Shown here piece by piece: positions 1 to 7,319 of a stretch of DNA of 21,028 nucleotides. Each line of letters starts with the position of its first letter. The first letter of the stretch is position 1. The translations under genes and the position numbers were made by a program. The stretch is taken from assembly GCA_027365375.1 (NCBI GenBank), contig DAHXNM010000174.1, positions 1-21,028 of the forward strand, written 5' to 3'. The stretch comes from Ferrimicrobium sp. (GTDB lineage: Bacteria; Actinomycetota; Acidimicrobiia; Acidimicrobiales; Acidimicrobiaceae). Under the pieces are notes generated by a model. The model was not told the DNA's origin. It did no database searches and saw only the letters and a list, made by a program, of their open reading frames with translations.

Positions 1-448
1 TAGTCTAGGCTCGAACTATGAGCATGTACCGCTAGGAGGAGCCAGCTGTATGCCACTGTTGGAAGGCTCATAATCTATTGAAGCTAGGACTTGAACAACG
101 GATTCTATGGGTAAGTGGAGGTGCGTAGCTGATTATCTAAAACTCTGAAGCCAACGATCAGTCTGAGCTCGACAGAGGAACTTGTGCATCTACTCACCAA
201 ACGGGCTATAGCCAAGCTATCAGCCAGAGAGTGCAGCCATGGAGCAAGGATAACCGCATGAGACAAGCTGTAATCCGCTGTCTAGATTGACAACGCATGG
301 CCAAATATTCCTAGACATCACATGTCCGTTGAGATGCGTTCCAAGATTGTGAATGTGCGAATGCTGACTAGCACAGCGAACCAGTGAAGTGCCAATCAGC
401 CTAAGCCACGTGGGCAACCTGGGATGTCCATGAAATGGGGATGAGGCA
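1..448. other. Non-coding or unassigned left flank
   Basis: I find no gene here. The only long open frame (minus strand, about 220-468) has a composition unlike the neighbouring proteins, matches no family I know, and runs into the otsB 3' end. A short frame open from the left edge to a TAA at 71-73 could be the tail of a gene outside the window, but 23 codons are not enough to call it. A 10-bp palindrome, GGCTATAGCC, sits at 204-213. I see no tRNA cloverleaf and no clear terminator for otsB. Confidence 0.5.
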
Positions 449-1195
449 TTATCGAGTCTCCCAATCATCCTCTTCGGGCATGAGCGAGATCAAGTAACGC
501 ACCAATTGATCTCGGGTCACGCTCTCATCGGCGATAGTCGAAAGTTCCAGCGGAGTTTGTTCAGAGATCACGGCGAGACCGCAGGTTGTCACTTGCAATT
601 GTTGCAGTACTTTGAGGGCGGATATATCACCCAAATCATCACCGGCGTAGAGCACCGCAGTACGTCCTTGGGCTAGACGGCGGAGGACCTTGCCCTTGTT
701 GGAGTCATCGCTGATGGCTAACTCGACCACCGACTTCCCATGATCAACCGAGAGGCTGTGTTTGCGTTCTTGAATCTGCACCCAGTGGATAACTTCAGGT
801 TCCAAAGCGGGAGCATTTCGGTAATGAAGCGCAAGCGAACTCGGTTTGGACTCGACGAAAATAGAACTTGGGAGCTCATTACGGGCGCGGTCGAAAAGCT
901 CATGAAGGAGCGATTGTAACTCTGGAGACAATTGCTCAGATCGACCATAGTTGCCGATAATTTCTGCTTTGATGTCGGTAAATTGTTGCCTCAGATAGTC
1001 TGTCGGTCGACCGGATATGATAGCGATGTCAGTCAACTCACCCAGGGCATGTAGCGGTTGGTATATATTCTCGTCTAGCTGAGCCTCGTCAGGAGTCGCT
1101 ACGATCGGGGCCAGCGTTCCATCAAAGTCGAAGGCCAGCAACGCTGATCGAGGTTGGACAATGTATGCGTCACGAAATTTAGCGAACTGCGACAC
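449..1195 (-). CDS. otsB: Trehalose-6-phosphate phosphatase (HAD superfamily)
   Basis: OtsB removes the phosphate from trehalose 6-phosphate in the cytoplasm, the second step of the OtsA-OtsB route. HAD motif I is DFDGT at residues 23-27 (with the two Asp that form the phospho-enzyme and act as acid/base), motif II is SGR at 61-63, the family NYGR segment is at 82-85, the Lys of motif III is in NKG (166-168), and motif IV is GDDLGD (185-190). About 248 residues is usual for OtsB. The start is uncertain: GTG at 1195 overlaps the otsA stop by 17 bp and places motif I at the normal distance, while the ATG at 1267 would overlap otsA by 89 bp. No strong ribosome site marks either one. It lies directly downstream of otsA and is probably translationally coupled. 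Because no glucosyl-3-phosphoglycerate phosphatase is visible, it could also serve the gpgS pathway, which is inference. Confidence 0.88.
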   Translation of the reverse strand: MSQFAKFRDAYIVQPRSALLAFDFDGTLAPIVATPDEAQLDENIYQPLHALGELTDIAIISGRPTDYLRQQFTDIKAEIIGNYGRSEQLSPELQSLLHELFDRARNELPSSIFVESKPSSLALHYRNAPALEPEVIHWVQIQERKHSLSVDHGKSVVELAISDDSNKGKVLRRLAQGRTAVLYAGDDLGDISALKVLQQLQVTTCGLAVISEQTPLELSTIADESVTRDQLVRYLISLMPEEDDWETR

Positions 1196-2537
1196 TGATG
1201 GTTTCCAGCCATTTTGGCCAGGTATTTTGGCGAGTCCATGATCTAACAGGGTCAAGGTTGCCACCATTTAGCGCTCGCCCGACGGCCTCAGCGGTCTCTC
1301 CGATATCAAGTGGGTCTATCAGCTCCAACCAGCTGCCAATGTGCTCGGCTGCCCCAGCCTCGGTCGACAGAACGATTTGAGCGTTAGGTTTGGCAGCGAG
1401 CGCAGCTTCAAAGGCGACCAGATTCAGCCCGTCACGTAGCGGATTAACCAGCAAGGCGTCGAACATCTGGTAGCTTGCAAGGCTGCGAGATGGATGATCA
1501 GAAAGATCGAGGTGGATAGGATCCCAACCGTGCTGGCCCCAGCGCTCGTTTACCTCACGTACGAGTGTTTCAAGTTCAGCAGCAAGACGTCGGTATTTGG
1601 GTATTGTGCTCCGTGATGGGTAGGCAAATAGCAGGGCTCGAAAATTGCCTGCCTCGCTAGGGTGGTGGCGCAGCATCTCGTCGATCGCATACACACCTCG
1701 GAGAAGATTCTTCGATGGTTCGATTCGATCAACTCTCAGGATCGTTGGGAGCCCCATGGTTAGTGGTTCGAGCTGTTCACGTTGCAGGGCAATGTCTGGG
1801 TCGGTAAGTGAGTTAAGGATTGCACTAGCATCGGCTGGCAGAGGTGCAATGACGGTTGGTGGCAGGCTGGGCCCGAGGTGACCGAAGGATTCGAGGAGAT
1901 TTTGTCGCCAATGATCGGCATGCAGCCCGATGACACTGGATGCGGCAAAGCTTCGGGCCAACTCATCACGTAGACGAGCTGGGACGAGCATCGACTCGGC
2001 CGCGGTGCAGATCGGAGTGTGGAAGAAGAGTGCTATTGGTCCGTCGAATCCGCGTTCGCGTAAGAGTTGAGGCATCAGCATCAGGTGATAGTCGTTGATT
2101 ATCACCATGGTCTCTGCTAGATCAAGTCCGCACACCGCATCGGCCATCTGAGTATTGAAGCTACGATAACGGTCGTAAGCGTCATAAAACGCCTGGTTGA
2201 TAATGGGTTCGAAGCTTAGATCGAAAAGTCCATGGAAAAGGTACCAGTAGTATTCGTTGGCGATCACCTGATAGGCAGTCGCATGGTCTCGAGCATTGAC
2301 CGGGGCCGGGTGAAAGCCTGGCTGGACCGCCTGATAGCGCCCTTCGCTGGCAGCCTGAAGCTCCGCGTCGGTGGATATGGGGAATAGCCATTGGATTGTC
2401 TGCGCGGTAGCCTGATCCATGAGGCCAATTAGTCCACTGGCTAGTCCTCCCCCGGATCGTATAAGAGTGTGGCCGTCGGGCCCGGGCTGTAGCGGGCCTC
2501 TGTTGGTGACGAAGAGATATCGGGAGACGTTTGGCAT
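1179..2537 (-). CDS. otsA: Trehalose-6-phosphate synthase, divergent GT20
   Basis: This enzyme transfers glucose from a nucleotide sugar to glucose 6-phosphate to give trehalose 6-phosphate, an osmolyte and stress-protectant precursor. The protein has 452 residues, near the family norm. Visible landmarks are the glycine loop GGGLASG (29-35), WYLFHGLFD (98-106), NDYHLMLMP (148-156), HTP (173-175), a donor-site DRIEPSKN (270-277), LRDGLNLVAFE (367-377) and TEAGAAE (392-398). The usual DRLDYTKG donor motif is replaced by DRIEPSKN, as in the Streptomyces-type OtsA/VldE branch of the family. That branch includes an OtsA reported to use GDP-glucose, so the donor here may not be UDP-glucose. The ATG at 2537 is the natural start, but no clear Shine-Dalgarno precedes it. 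It is divergent from the glycerate kinase, with only about 47 bp between starts, and overlaps otsB. Confidence 0.85.
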   Translation of the reverse strand: MPNVSRYLFVTNRGPLQPGPDGHTLIRSGGGLASGLIGLMDQATAQTIQWLFPISTDAELQAASEGRYQAVQPGFHPAPVNARDHATAYQVIANEYYWYLFHGLFDLSFEPIINQAFYDAYDRYRSFNTQMADAVCGLDLAETMVIINDYHLMLMPQLLRERGFDGPIALFFHTPICTAAESMLVPARLRDELARSFAASSVIGLHADHWRQNLLESFGHLGPSLPPTVIAPLPADASAILNSLTDPDIALQREQLEPLTMGLPTILRVDRIEPSKNLLRGVYAIDEMLRHHPSEAGNFRALLFAYPSRSTIPKYRRLAAELETLVREVNERWGQHGWDPIHLDLSDHPSRSLASYQMFDALLVNPLRDGLNLVAFEAALAAKPNAQIVLSTEAGAAEHIGSWLELIDPLDIGETAEAVGRALNGGNLDPVRSWTRQNTWPKWLETISVAVR

Positions 2538-2584
2538 AGTTGTCGCTGGCTTCTAGTGTAGTCCTGTACGGCGAGGCGGTGTGC

Positions 2585-3592
2585 TTGAAGGTTCTAGCTG
2601 CTTTTGACGGTTTCAAGGGTACGATGTCGGCTAAAGCTATCGGTAGCGAACTTTCTCGAGCTCTTTCGCCACATGAGGTGATAGAGTGCCCGCTGTCTGA
2701 CGGCGGAGAAGGGTTTTTAGAGGTCCTTGCCGATCGCTTTGTGCAAGTACCCACCGTCGATGCGCTTGGTCGAGCATGTGTTGGTAGGTTGGGCTTCAGG
2801 AAGCTTGGTATCGGCGGAGTCGAAGTCATTCTAGAGACCGCTGAAACGATCGGATTGACCCAGGTGGGAGGGGCGGTGGGTAACGACCCGATTCGAGCTG
2901 ATTCTACCGGAGTTGCTATCCTCCTCGAGGAGGCGCTAAGGCAGAGGCCGACCGCGATTCTTATTGGATGCGGTGGTTCTGCAGTTACCGACGGTGGGCT
3001 CGGCTTTATTCGGAGGATGCGCCAACGTAAGCTTGTCCCTTGTGATGTTCCCATGAAGATAGCGCTCGATGTTCGAACGCGTTTCACGCAGGCCGGGATC
3101 GTCTTTGCGCCTCAAAAAGGTGCGGTGTCGAAGGAGGTTGAGCTCCTCACCGCCAGACTCCTAGCGTTGCATGCCTGGTACCGACGCTGGTATGGGATAG
3201 ACCTTGATGAACATGTGGGCACCGGGGCCGCTGGTGGGCTCGGTGGTGCATTGCTGGCGGTCGGTGCTGTCCTTGCCTCTGGCTTTGAGGAGGTTGCTAG
3301 CCGCGTCCAGCTTTCGCGACAGATAAGTGAGGTAGATCTTGTCCTGACTGGTGAGGGACGTCTCGATGAGACGTCCTTTGATGGGAAGGTCGTTGGTCAG
3401 GTCTTGACGCTAGCTGAATCTCAAGGTAAGCAGGTCGTGGTCATAGTTGGCTCCACAGACTCTCGGGTTGTCGAAAGAGTGCATCAACATGGACACCGTG
3501 TCTATGCGCTCTCCGACCTCTTTGGCATTGAACGGTCATTGGCCAATCCGCTACAGCTGATAGGAGAACTCGCGAGGTCAGTGGTTACTTAA
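2585..3592 (+). CDS. Glycerate kinase, short form (GarK/GlxK family)
   Basis: The enzyme phosphorylates glycerate with ATP to phosphoglycerate. Family landmarks are KVLAAFDGFKGTMSA at the N-terminus, LSDGGEGF (38-45), GCGGSAVTDGG (128-138), FAPQKGA (174-180), GTGAAGGLGGA (212-222) and LTGEGRLDETSFDGK (254-268). I place the start at TTG 2585 because family members begin with this Lys-Val-Leu-Ala strand and a GAGG lies 8 nt upstream. An in-frame TTG at 2540 and GTG at 2579 are alternatives. At about 335 residues it is roughly 35-40 shorter than usual. The loss falls between the GGSA-TDGG loop and the PQKGA loop, where the DVxNPL segment is degenerate. It sits between otsA and the gpgS-like gene, whose 3' end overlaps its own by 15 bp. 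It may recycle glycerate released from glucosylglycerate, or supply phosphoglycerate to it. Whether it makes the 2- or 3-phosphate cannot be told from sequence. Confidence 0.85.
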   Translation: MKVLAAFDGFKGTMSAKAIGSELSRALSPHEVIECPLSDGGEGFLEVLADRFVQVPTVDALGRACVGRLGFRKLGIGGVEVILETAETIGLTQVGGAVGNDPIRADSTGVAILLEEALRQRPTAILIGCGGSAVTDGGLGFIRRMRQRKLVPCDVPMKIALDVRTRFTQAGIVFAPQKGAVSKEVELLTARLLALHAWYRRWYGIDLDEHVGTGAAGGLGGALLAVGAVLASGFEEVASRVQLSRQISEVDLVLTGEGRLDETSFDGKVVGQVLTLAESQGKQVVVIVGSTDSRVVERVHQHGHRVYALSDLFGIERSLANPLQLIGELARSVVT

Positions 3593-4366
3593 AGTGGAGG
3601 GTATCCTCAACAGGTGGCTTATGGACGAGGTGCGGATTAGCCCATCTGGGTCGCCATGGAATCGCTGAACGCGTTCGAGTATGGCGTGGATCACCTGTCG
3701 GGATTGGATGGAGAGCGATGAGAGTGGCTGATGCGGGTGCTGTTTGATGCCGAAAGGAATCTCAGCGATGGAACCCCTGCCGTGACGCTCTGCGAGATCA
3801 AGGAGGATTGCAATATCTACACCGTAGTCAGGCGGTAGATCGAGCGATTCGACATCGGCGCGATAAAACGCCATCTCCCCGCTTAAAGGGGATTGGATAT
3901 CGGCACAATCCGGAAAGAATACTTCAAGAAGCGGTTTGGCGGTGAGCTCGGTGACCCGGCCGCTCCTGTCGGCATGGTTCCCATAGGCGGCCTTGGTAAG
4001 TCGCAGCTGCTCCTGGTCGGTTAGCGCCTTCACTAGGCTGTGCAGCTGTTCGTGTTGGATGGATCCTAAGTCGGCGTCGCAGGTGGCTATGACGTCCGCT
4101 GTCGACTGTCTCCAACCTGCCTGCAGTGCCTTGCCTTTGCCTGGTTGTGCGTCATCGACCGAGACGAGACGTACGCCGCCAAATTGACGGGTTATTGAGG
4201 CAGTGGCGTCGGTGGAGCCGTCATCTACAACGATAATCTCGTCGAAGATGGCTGCGGGATCAGAGGTGACGATCTCCAGTACGTGTGCGAGTCGTGGGGC
4301 TTCGTTTCGAGCGGGTATGACCAGCGCAACGGTTCTCGTTTGACTAAAGGAGTTTTTGACGACCAC
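3578..4366 (-). CDS. gpgS: Glucosyl-3-phosphoglycerate synthase-like glycosyltransferase (GT81)
   Basis: GpgS joins a glucosyl unit from a nucleotide sugar to 3-phosphoglycerate, the first step to glucosylglycerate (an osmolyte, and in mycobacteria the primer of methylglucose lipopolysaccharide). The GT-A fold is clear: IPARNE (17-22), VVDDGSTD (46-53), GKGKAL (76-81) and the metal-binding DADL (97-100). The acceptor-side landmarks fit GpgS better than generic GT2 enzymes: SPLSGE (159-164), YGVDI followed by LLD (181-190), and IKQHPHQPL with SRQV (207-225). It is soluble, with no membrane helix. At 262 residues it lacks the N-terminal extension of mycobacterial GpgS (over 300 residues). The start is GTG 4366, with AGGATG upstream. 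The neighbouring glycerate kinase and trehalose genes strengthen the call. Mannosyl-3-phosphoglycerate synthase or another GT81 specificity remains possible. Confidence 0.72.
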   Translation of the reverse strand: MVVKNSFSQTRTVALVIPARNEAPRLAHVLEIVTSDPAAIFDEIIVVDDGSTDATASITRQFGGVRLVSVDDAQPGKGKALQAGWRQSTADVIATCDADLGSIQHEQLHSLVKALTDQEQLRLTKAAYGNHADRSGRVTELTAKPLLEVFFPDCADIQSPLSGEMAFYRADVESLDLPPDYGVDIAILLDLAERHGRGSIAEIPFGIKQHPHQPLSSLSIQSRQVIHAILERVQRFHGDPDGLIRTSSISHLLRIPSTLSNH

Positions 4367-4562
4367 GACTTAACATCCTAGGAGTGTTGTGAATGCTACA
4401 CGCAGGATTATTGTGGGGGTAGCCGGTGTCCTGGATTGTGGTGTGCTCGTGGCGCCATAACCGATCCTCTTGGGCCATGCTCCGGGCAACAGTGCCATCC
4501 AGCCTGACGGCAACATTACGGATGGCCAAGGGCGTGACTGCTGTGAAGCCTCGCTAAGATAG
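4367..4562. other. Divergent intergenic region, gpgS/groEL
   Basis: This gap separates the minus-strand gpgS-like gene from the groEL control region. No convincing gene is present; a short minus-strand open frame (about 4344-4529) has no recognisable features. A possible groEL -10 element, TAAGAT, is at 4555-4560, just before the CIRCE operator. It would put the transcription start inside that operator, as expected for repression. The matching -35 element is poor, so this is tentative. Confidence 0.35.
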
Positions 4563-4589
4563 TTAGCACTCTCACATGTAGAGTGCTAG
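4563..4589 (+). promoter_or_regulatory. CIRCE operator (HrcA binding site)
   Basis: TTAGCACTC (4563-4571), nine unrelated bases, then GAGTGCTAG (4581-4589). The canonical CIRCE is TTAGCACTC-N9-GAGTGCTAA, so only the last base differs. HrcA binding here represses groEL until heat shock occupies the GroE chaperonin. It lies 49 bp ahead of the groEL start codon. hrcA itself is not in the window. Confidence 0.95.
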
Positions 4590-4638
4590 TTTAGATAGAG
4601 ACACTAGTTTCGAAATACACAATGGAGGCAAAGTAGCT

Positions 4639-6264
4639 ATGGCTAAGCTGATTCTGTTCGACGATGAGGCTCGACGCAAGCTCGAGTCAGGGATGAACCA
4701 GCTCGCTGACGCGGTGCGGGTAACCCTCGGGCCCAAGGGACGTAATGTTGTTCTTGACAAGAAGTGGGGCGCGCCCACTATTACAAATGATGGTGTATCG
4801 ATCGCCAAGGAGATTGAACTCGAAGACCCGTTTGAGCGTCTCGGTGCTGAGCTCGTCAAAGAGGTAGCCAAAAAGACTGATGATGTCGCTGGCGATGGTA
4901 CCACGACCGCCACAGTACTGGCTTGGACTATGGTCCGTGAGGGTTTGAGAAATGTGACCGCTGGCGCGAACCCGATGCTTCTAAAGACTGGTATTGAGCT
5001 CGCAGTCGAAGAGGCGGTGCTGTCGTTGAAGAATCTCGCCCGCGAGACCGAGTCGCGAGAGCAGATCGCCCAGGTAGCTTCCATCTCAGCTGCGGACCCC
5101 GAAGTGGGTCAAATGATCTCCGAGGCCATCGAGCGAGTTGGTAAGGATGGGGTGATCACTGTTGAGGAGTCACAGACCTTCGGGATGGAGATTGATCTCG
5201 TCGAGGGCATGCGTTTCGACAAGGGATACATTTCTCCATACTTCTCAACGGATCCTGAATCGATGACTGCGGTCCTAGATGATCCATACATTCTGTACTA
5301 CAGCTCCAAGATTTCTGCGATCCGCGATGTTCTGCCGTTGCTGGAGAAGGTGATGCAGGCTGGTAAGCCATTGTTGATTATCGCTGAGGACGTCGACGGT
5401 GAAGCGTTGGCTACCTTGGTGGTCAACAAGATACGAGGGACCTTCCGTTCGGTTGCGGTGAAGGCTCCTGGGTTTGGCGATCGACGCAAGGCGATGATGC
5501 AGGATATGGCGATTCTTACCGGTGGACAGGTCATCTCTGATGAGGTGGGCCTGAAGCTCGAGAATACCACCCTCGATCTGCTAGGTCGTGCTCGACGTGT
5601 CGAGATCGCCAAGGACGAGACCACTATCATCGAAGGTGCGGGCGACGATGCCGACATCAAGGGACGAATAGCTCAGATCAGGAATGAGATTGAGACGACC
5701 GATTCCGATTATGACCGCGAGAAGCTTCAGGAGCGGCTCGCTAAGTTGAGTGGCGGTGTCGCAATCATTAAGGTTGGGGCGGCCACCGAGGTGGAGTTGA
5801 AAGAGAAGAAGCACCGAATCGAGGATGCGGTCTCGACAACGAAGGCTGCCATCGAAGAAGGAGTTGTTCCCGGTGGTGGAGTGGCGCTGCTTCGTGCGCA
5901 AGAGGCAGTCTCTCAGCTCGCCGACAAGCAGCTCGAGAGTGATATCGCTACCGGCGTTCGCTTGGTAGCCAAGTCTCTTGAGGGTCCGCTGCGTCAGATA
6001 GCAACCAACGCTGGCCTAGAGGGTGGTGTAGTAGTCGAGAAGGTACGTTCTTTGAAGAACGGGGCTGACGGCCTTAACGCTGCGACCGGTATATACGAGG
6101 ATCTATTTGCAGCTGGAGTTATAGATGCGGTAAAGGTTACGCGCTCGGCGCTCCAAAACGCGGCATCGATAGCTGCTCTGTTCCTGACCACGGAAGCAGC
6201 GATAGTTGACAAGCCAGAGGAGAAGTCGGCCGCCATGCCTCCCGGGGGCATGGAAGACTTCTAA
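4639..6264 (+). CDS. groEL: Chaperonin GroEL (Hsp60)
   Basis: This is the 60-kDa subunit of the cytosolic ATP-driven folding chamber. At 541 residues it is full length and collinear with the family: VTLGPKGRNVVLD (28-40), DGVSIAKEIELEDPFE (51-66), the ATP-site GDGTTTAT (85-92), and the C-terminal ATNAGLEGG region. The start ATG follows a good GGAGG at 4624-4628, 10 nt away. The C-terminus ends PPGGMEDF, with no run of Gly-Gly-Met repeats. No groES precedes it, so this is a stand-alone groEL, common for the second or main GroEL of Actinobacteria. groES, possibly with another groEL, must lie elsewhere. Control is by the CIRCE upstream, and transcription probably ends at the hairpin at 6287. Confidence 0.98.
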   Translation: MAKLILFDDEARRKLESGMNQLADAVRVTLGPKGRNVVLDKKWGAPTITNDGVSIAKEIELEDPFERLGAELVKEVAKKTDDVAGDGTTTATVLAWTMVREGLRNVTAGANPMLLKTGIELAVEEAVLSLKNLARETESREQIAQVASISAADPEVGQMISEAIERVGKDGVITVEESQTFGMEIDLVEGMRFDKGYISPYFSTDPESMTAVLDDPYILYYSSKISAIRDVLPLLEKVMQAGKPLLIIAEDVDGEALATLVVNKIRGTFRSVAVKAPGFGDRRKAMMQDMAILTGGQVISDEVGLKLENTTLDLLGRARRVEIAKDETTIIEGAGDDADIKGRIAQIRNEIETTDSDYDREKLQERLAKLSGGVAIIKVGAATEVELKEKKHRIEDAVSTTKAAIEEGVVPGGGVALLRAQEAVSQLADKQLESDIATGVRLVAKSLEGPLRQIATNAGLEGGVVVEKVRSLKNGADGLNAATGIYEDLFAAGVIDAVKVTRSALQNAASIAALFLTTEAAIVDKPEEKSAAMPPGGMEDF

Positions 6265-6286
6265 GTAGGGGAAACCTTCTGACATT

Positions 6287-6325
6287 GATGGGCGGTACGA
6301 GTGAGTGCCGCCCATCATACGTTTT
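6287..6325 (+). terminator. Rho-independent terminator after groEL
   Basis: A 12-bp stem, GATGGGCGGTAC (6287-6298) against GTGCCGCCCATC (6305-6316), has one T-G wobble and a 6-nt loop. A short T run follows at 6322-6325. It starts 23 bp past the groEL stop. The T tract is weak, but the stem is strong and G+C-rich. Confidence 0.8.
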
Positions 6326-6411
6326 GGCTGATGATGGTTGGTCTATATCGGTTTGATTAGCCGAGCGGGTCATAATCGAACCCCAGAGAATCGACCTTGG
6401 CGCGGTGGTGA

Positions 6412-6440
6412 TTGACATTACTGCAGTCGTAGTTTCTAAA
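6412..6440 (+). promoter_or_regulatory. Candidate sigma-70-type promoter for chdC
   Basis: A consensus TTGACA (6412-6417) is followed, after exactly 17 bp, by TCTAAA (6435-6440), which matches four of six bases of TATAAT. It lies about 80 bp before the chdC start and after the groEL terminator, where a new promoter is needed. It probably drives chdC and perhaps larE and the genes after it. Confidence 0.45.
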
Positions 6441-6518
6441 GTAGAGGGATCAAGGCTAGATGTTCTGGTCCAGCAACCAAGCAGTGCACGGTTGCTCCAA
6501 TGAGGAGAGGTGATAAGT

Positions 6519-7268
6519 ATGCAGAGTGAAGAAGAGATGATGGCTAACTCCAAGGTGGATGCGATCGACACCCCTGAGTCGGAGGTACCGAGTTCTCAGG
6601 TAGCCGAGGGACTTAACGTCCTGCATCTATTTGGAGAGGCGACGAGCGAATTCGATCCCGAACTAGCGACAGCACGGGTCAAACAGGCGGTCGGGCGTGG
6701 CACGCAGGTGCTTACTGTCGCTGGGGTTGGTCATCGCTGCGAGGTCGCTGTGATGGCTCTTGATCGCGATATCCTCCTCCTGCGGCGTCTGCAGTTGGAG
6801 TTGCGACGGTCAGGATTGCTCTTCACTGATTCATTTTTGTCGATCACTGAGGTCTCTGAGTACGCAAGGAATATTACTGAAGAACGCAAACGACCACGCC
6901 TTTACCCCAAGCTTCCGCCAAAGGGCAAGGATGCCTGGTGTTTTTACCCGATGGCCAAGCGCCGTGCTGTGGCGCAAAATTGGTACTCGCTCGCCTTCGA
7001 AGAGCGAGAGCGACTTATGGGAGAACATGGAGTTTCAGGGCGTAAGTTTGCCGGGCGGGTCACCCAGCTGGTGACTGGAGCTACCGGTGTAAGCGATTGG
7101 GAGTGGGGAGTGACTTTGTTCGCTCGCCATCCTGATGATCTGAAGGATGTTGTCTACACTATGCGCTATGACGAGGCTTCTGCAACATATGCGGAATTTG
7201 GGTCCTTTTACGTTGGAGTTATCCAGGAGCCGGAGCTGGTTTTCGGTTCGCTCGTAGTTGGTGGGTGA
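6519..7268 (+). CDS. chdC: Coproheme decarboxylase (HemQ/ChdC)
   Basis: ChdC carries out the last step of the coproporphyrin-dependent haem pathway: it oxidatively decarboxylates two propionates of coproheme to give haem b, using peroxide. The 249-residue protein has the chlorite-dismutase-like double ferredoxin fold. Diagnostic residues are the catalytic Tyr143 and Lys147 in YPMAK, NWY, RLMGEHG with the axial His170 (27 residues after the Tyr, as in Listeria and Staphylococcus), then WEWGVTLFA and MRYDEASATYAEFGSFYVG. These separate it from true chlorite dismutase. ATG 6519 is chosen because AGGAG/AGAGG lie 8-11 nt upstream; the in-frame GTG at 6510 overlaps that site. hemE and cgoX of the same pathway are at 15.1-17.5 kb on the other strand. 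larE follows after about 50 bp, possibly in the same transcript. Confidence 0.93.
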   Translation: MQSEEEMMANSKVDAIDTPESEVPSSQVAEGLNVLHLFGEATSEFDPELATARVKQAVGRGTQVLTVAGVGHRCEVAVMALDRDILLLRRLQLELRRSGLLFTDSFLSITEVSEYARNITEERKRPRLYPKLPPKGKDAWCFYPMAKRRAVAQNWYSLAFEERERLMGEHGVSGRKFAGRVTQLVTGATGVSDWEWGVTLFARHPDDLKDVVYTMRYDEASATYAEFGSFYVGVIQEPELVFGSLVVGG

Positions 7269-7319
7269 CTCAAACAACGGTTTCGCCGCTCGTGGTCGCA
7301 TGGTCTGGTCTCGATCGGG

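Noticed and set aside
220..468. Minus-strand open frame of 82 codons in the left flank
   Set aside because: No family match, no ribosome site and composition unlike neighbours; it also runs into the otsB 3' end.
2182..3087. Long minus-strand open frame (301 codons) across the start region of otsA and the glycerate kinase
   Set aside because: Its product is rich in Arg, Ser and Pro with no family pattern, and it lies opposite or out of frame to two clearly recognisable genes; it is a shadow frame.
4344..4529. Minus-strand 61-codon frame between gpgS and groEL
   Set aside because: Overlaps the gpgS start, has no recognisable motif and lies in a probable control region.
4572..5084. Minus-strand open frame of 170 codons opposite the groEL start
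   Set aside because: Ser/Thr-rich low-complexity product antisense to a highly conserved gene, and it would cover the CIRCE operator.
6355..6400. Segment with GGTTCGATT-like bases on the minus strand suggesting a tRNA T-arm
   Set aside because: No 5-bp T stem, anticodon arm or acceptor stem can be formed around it.
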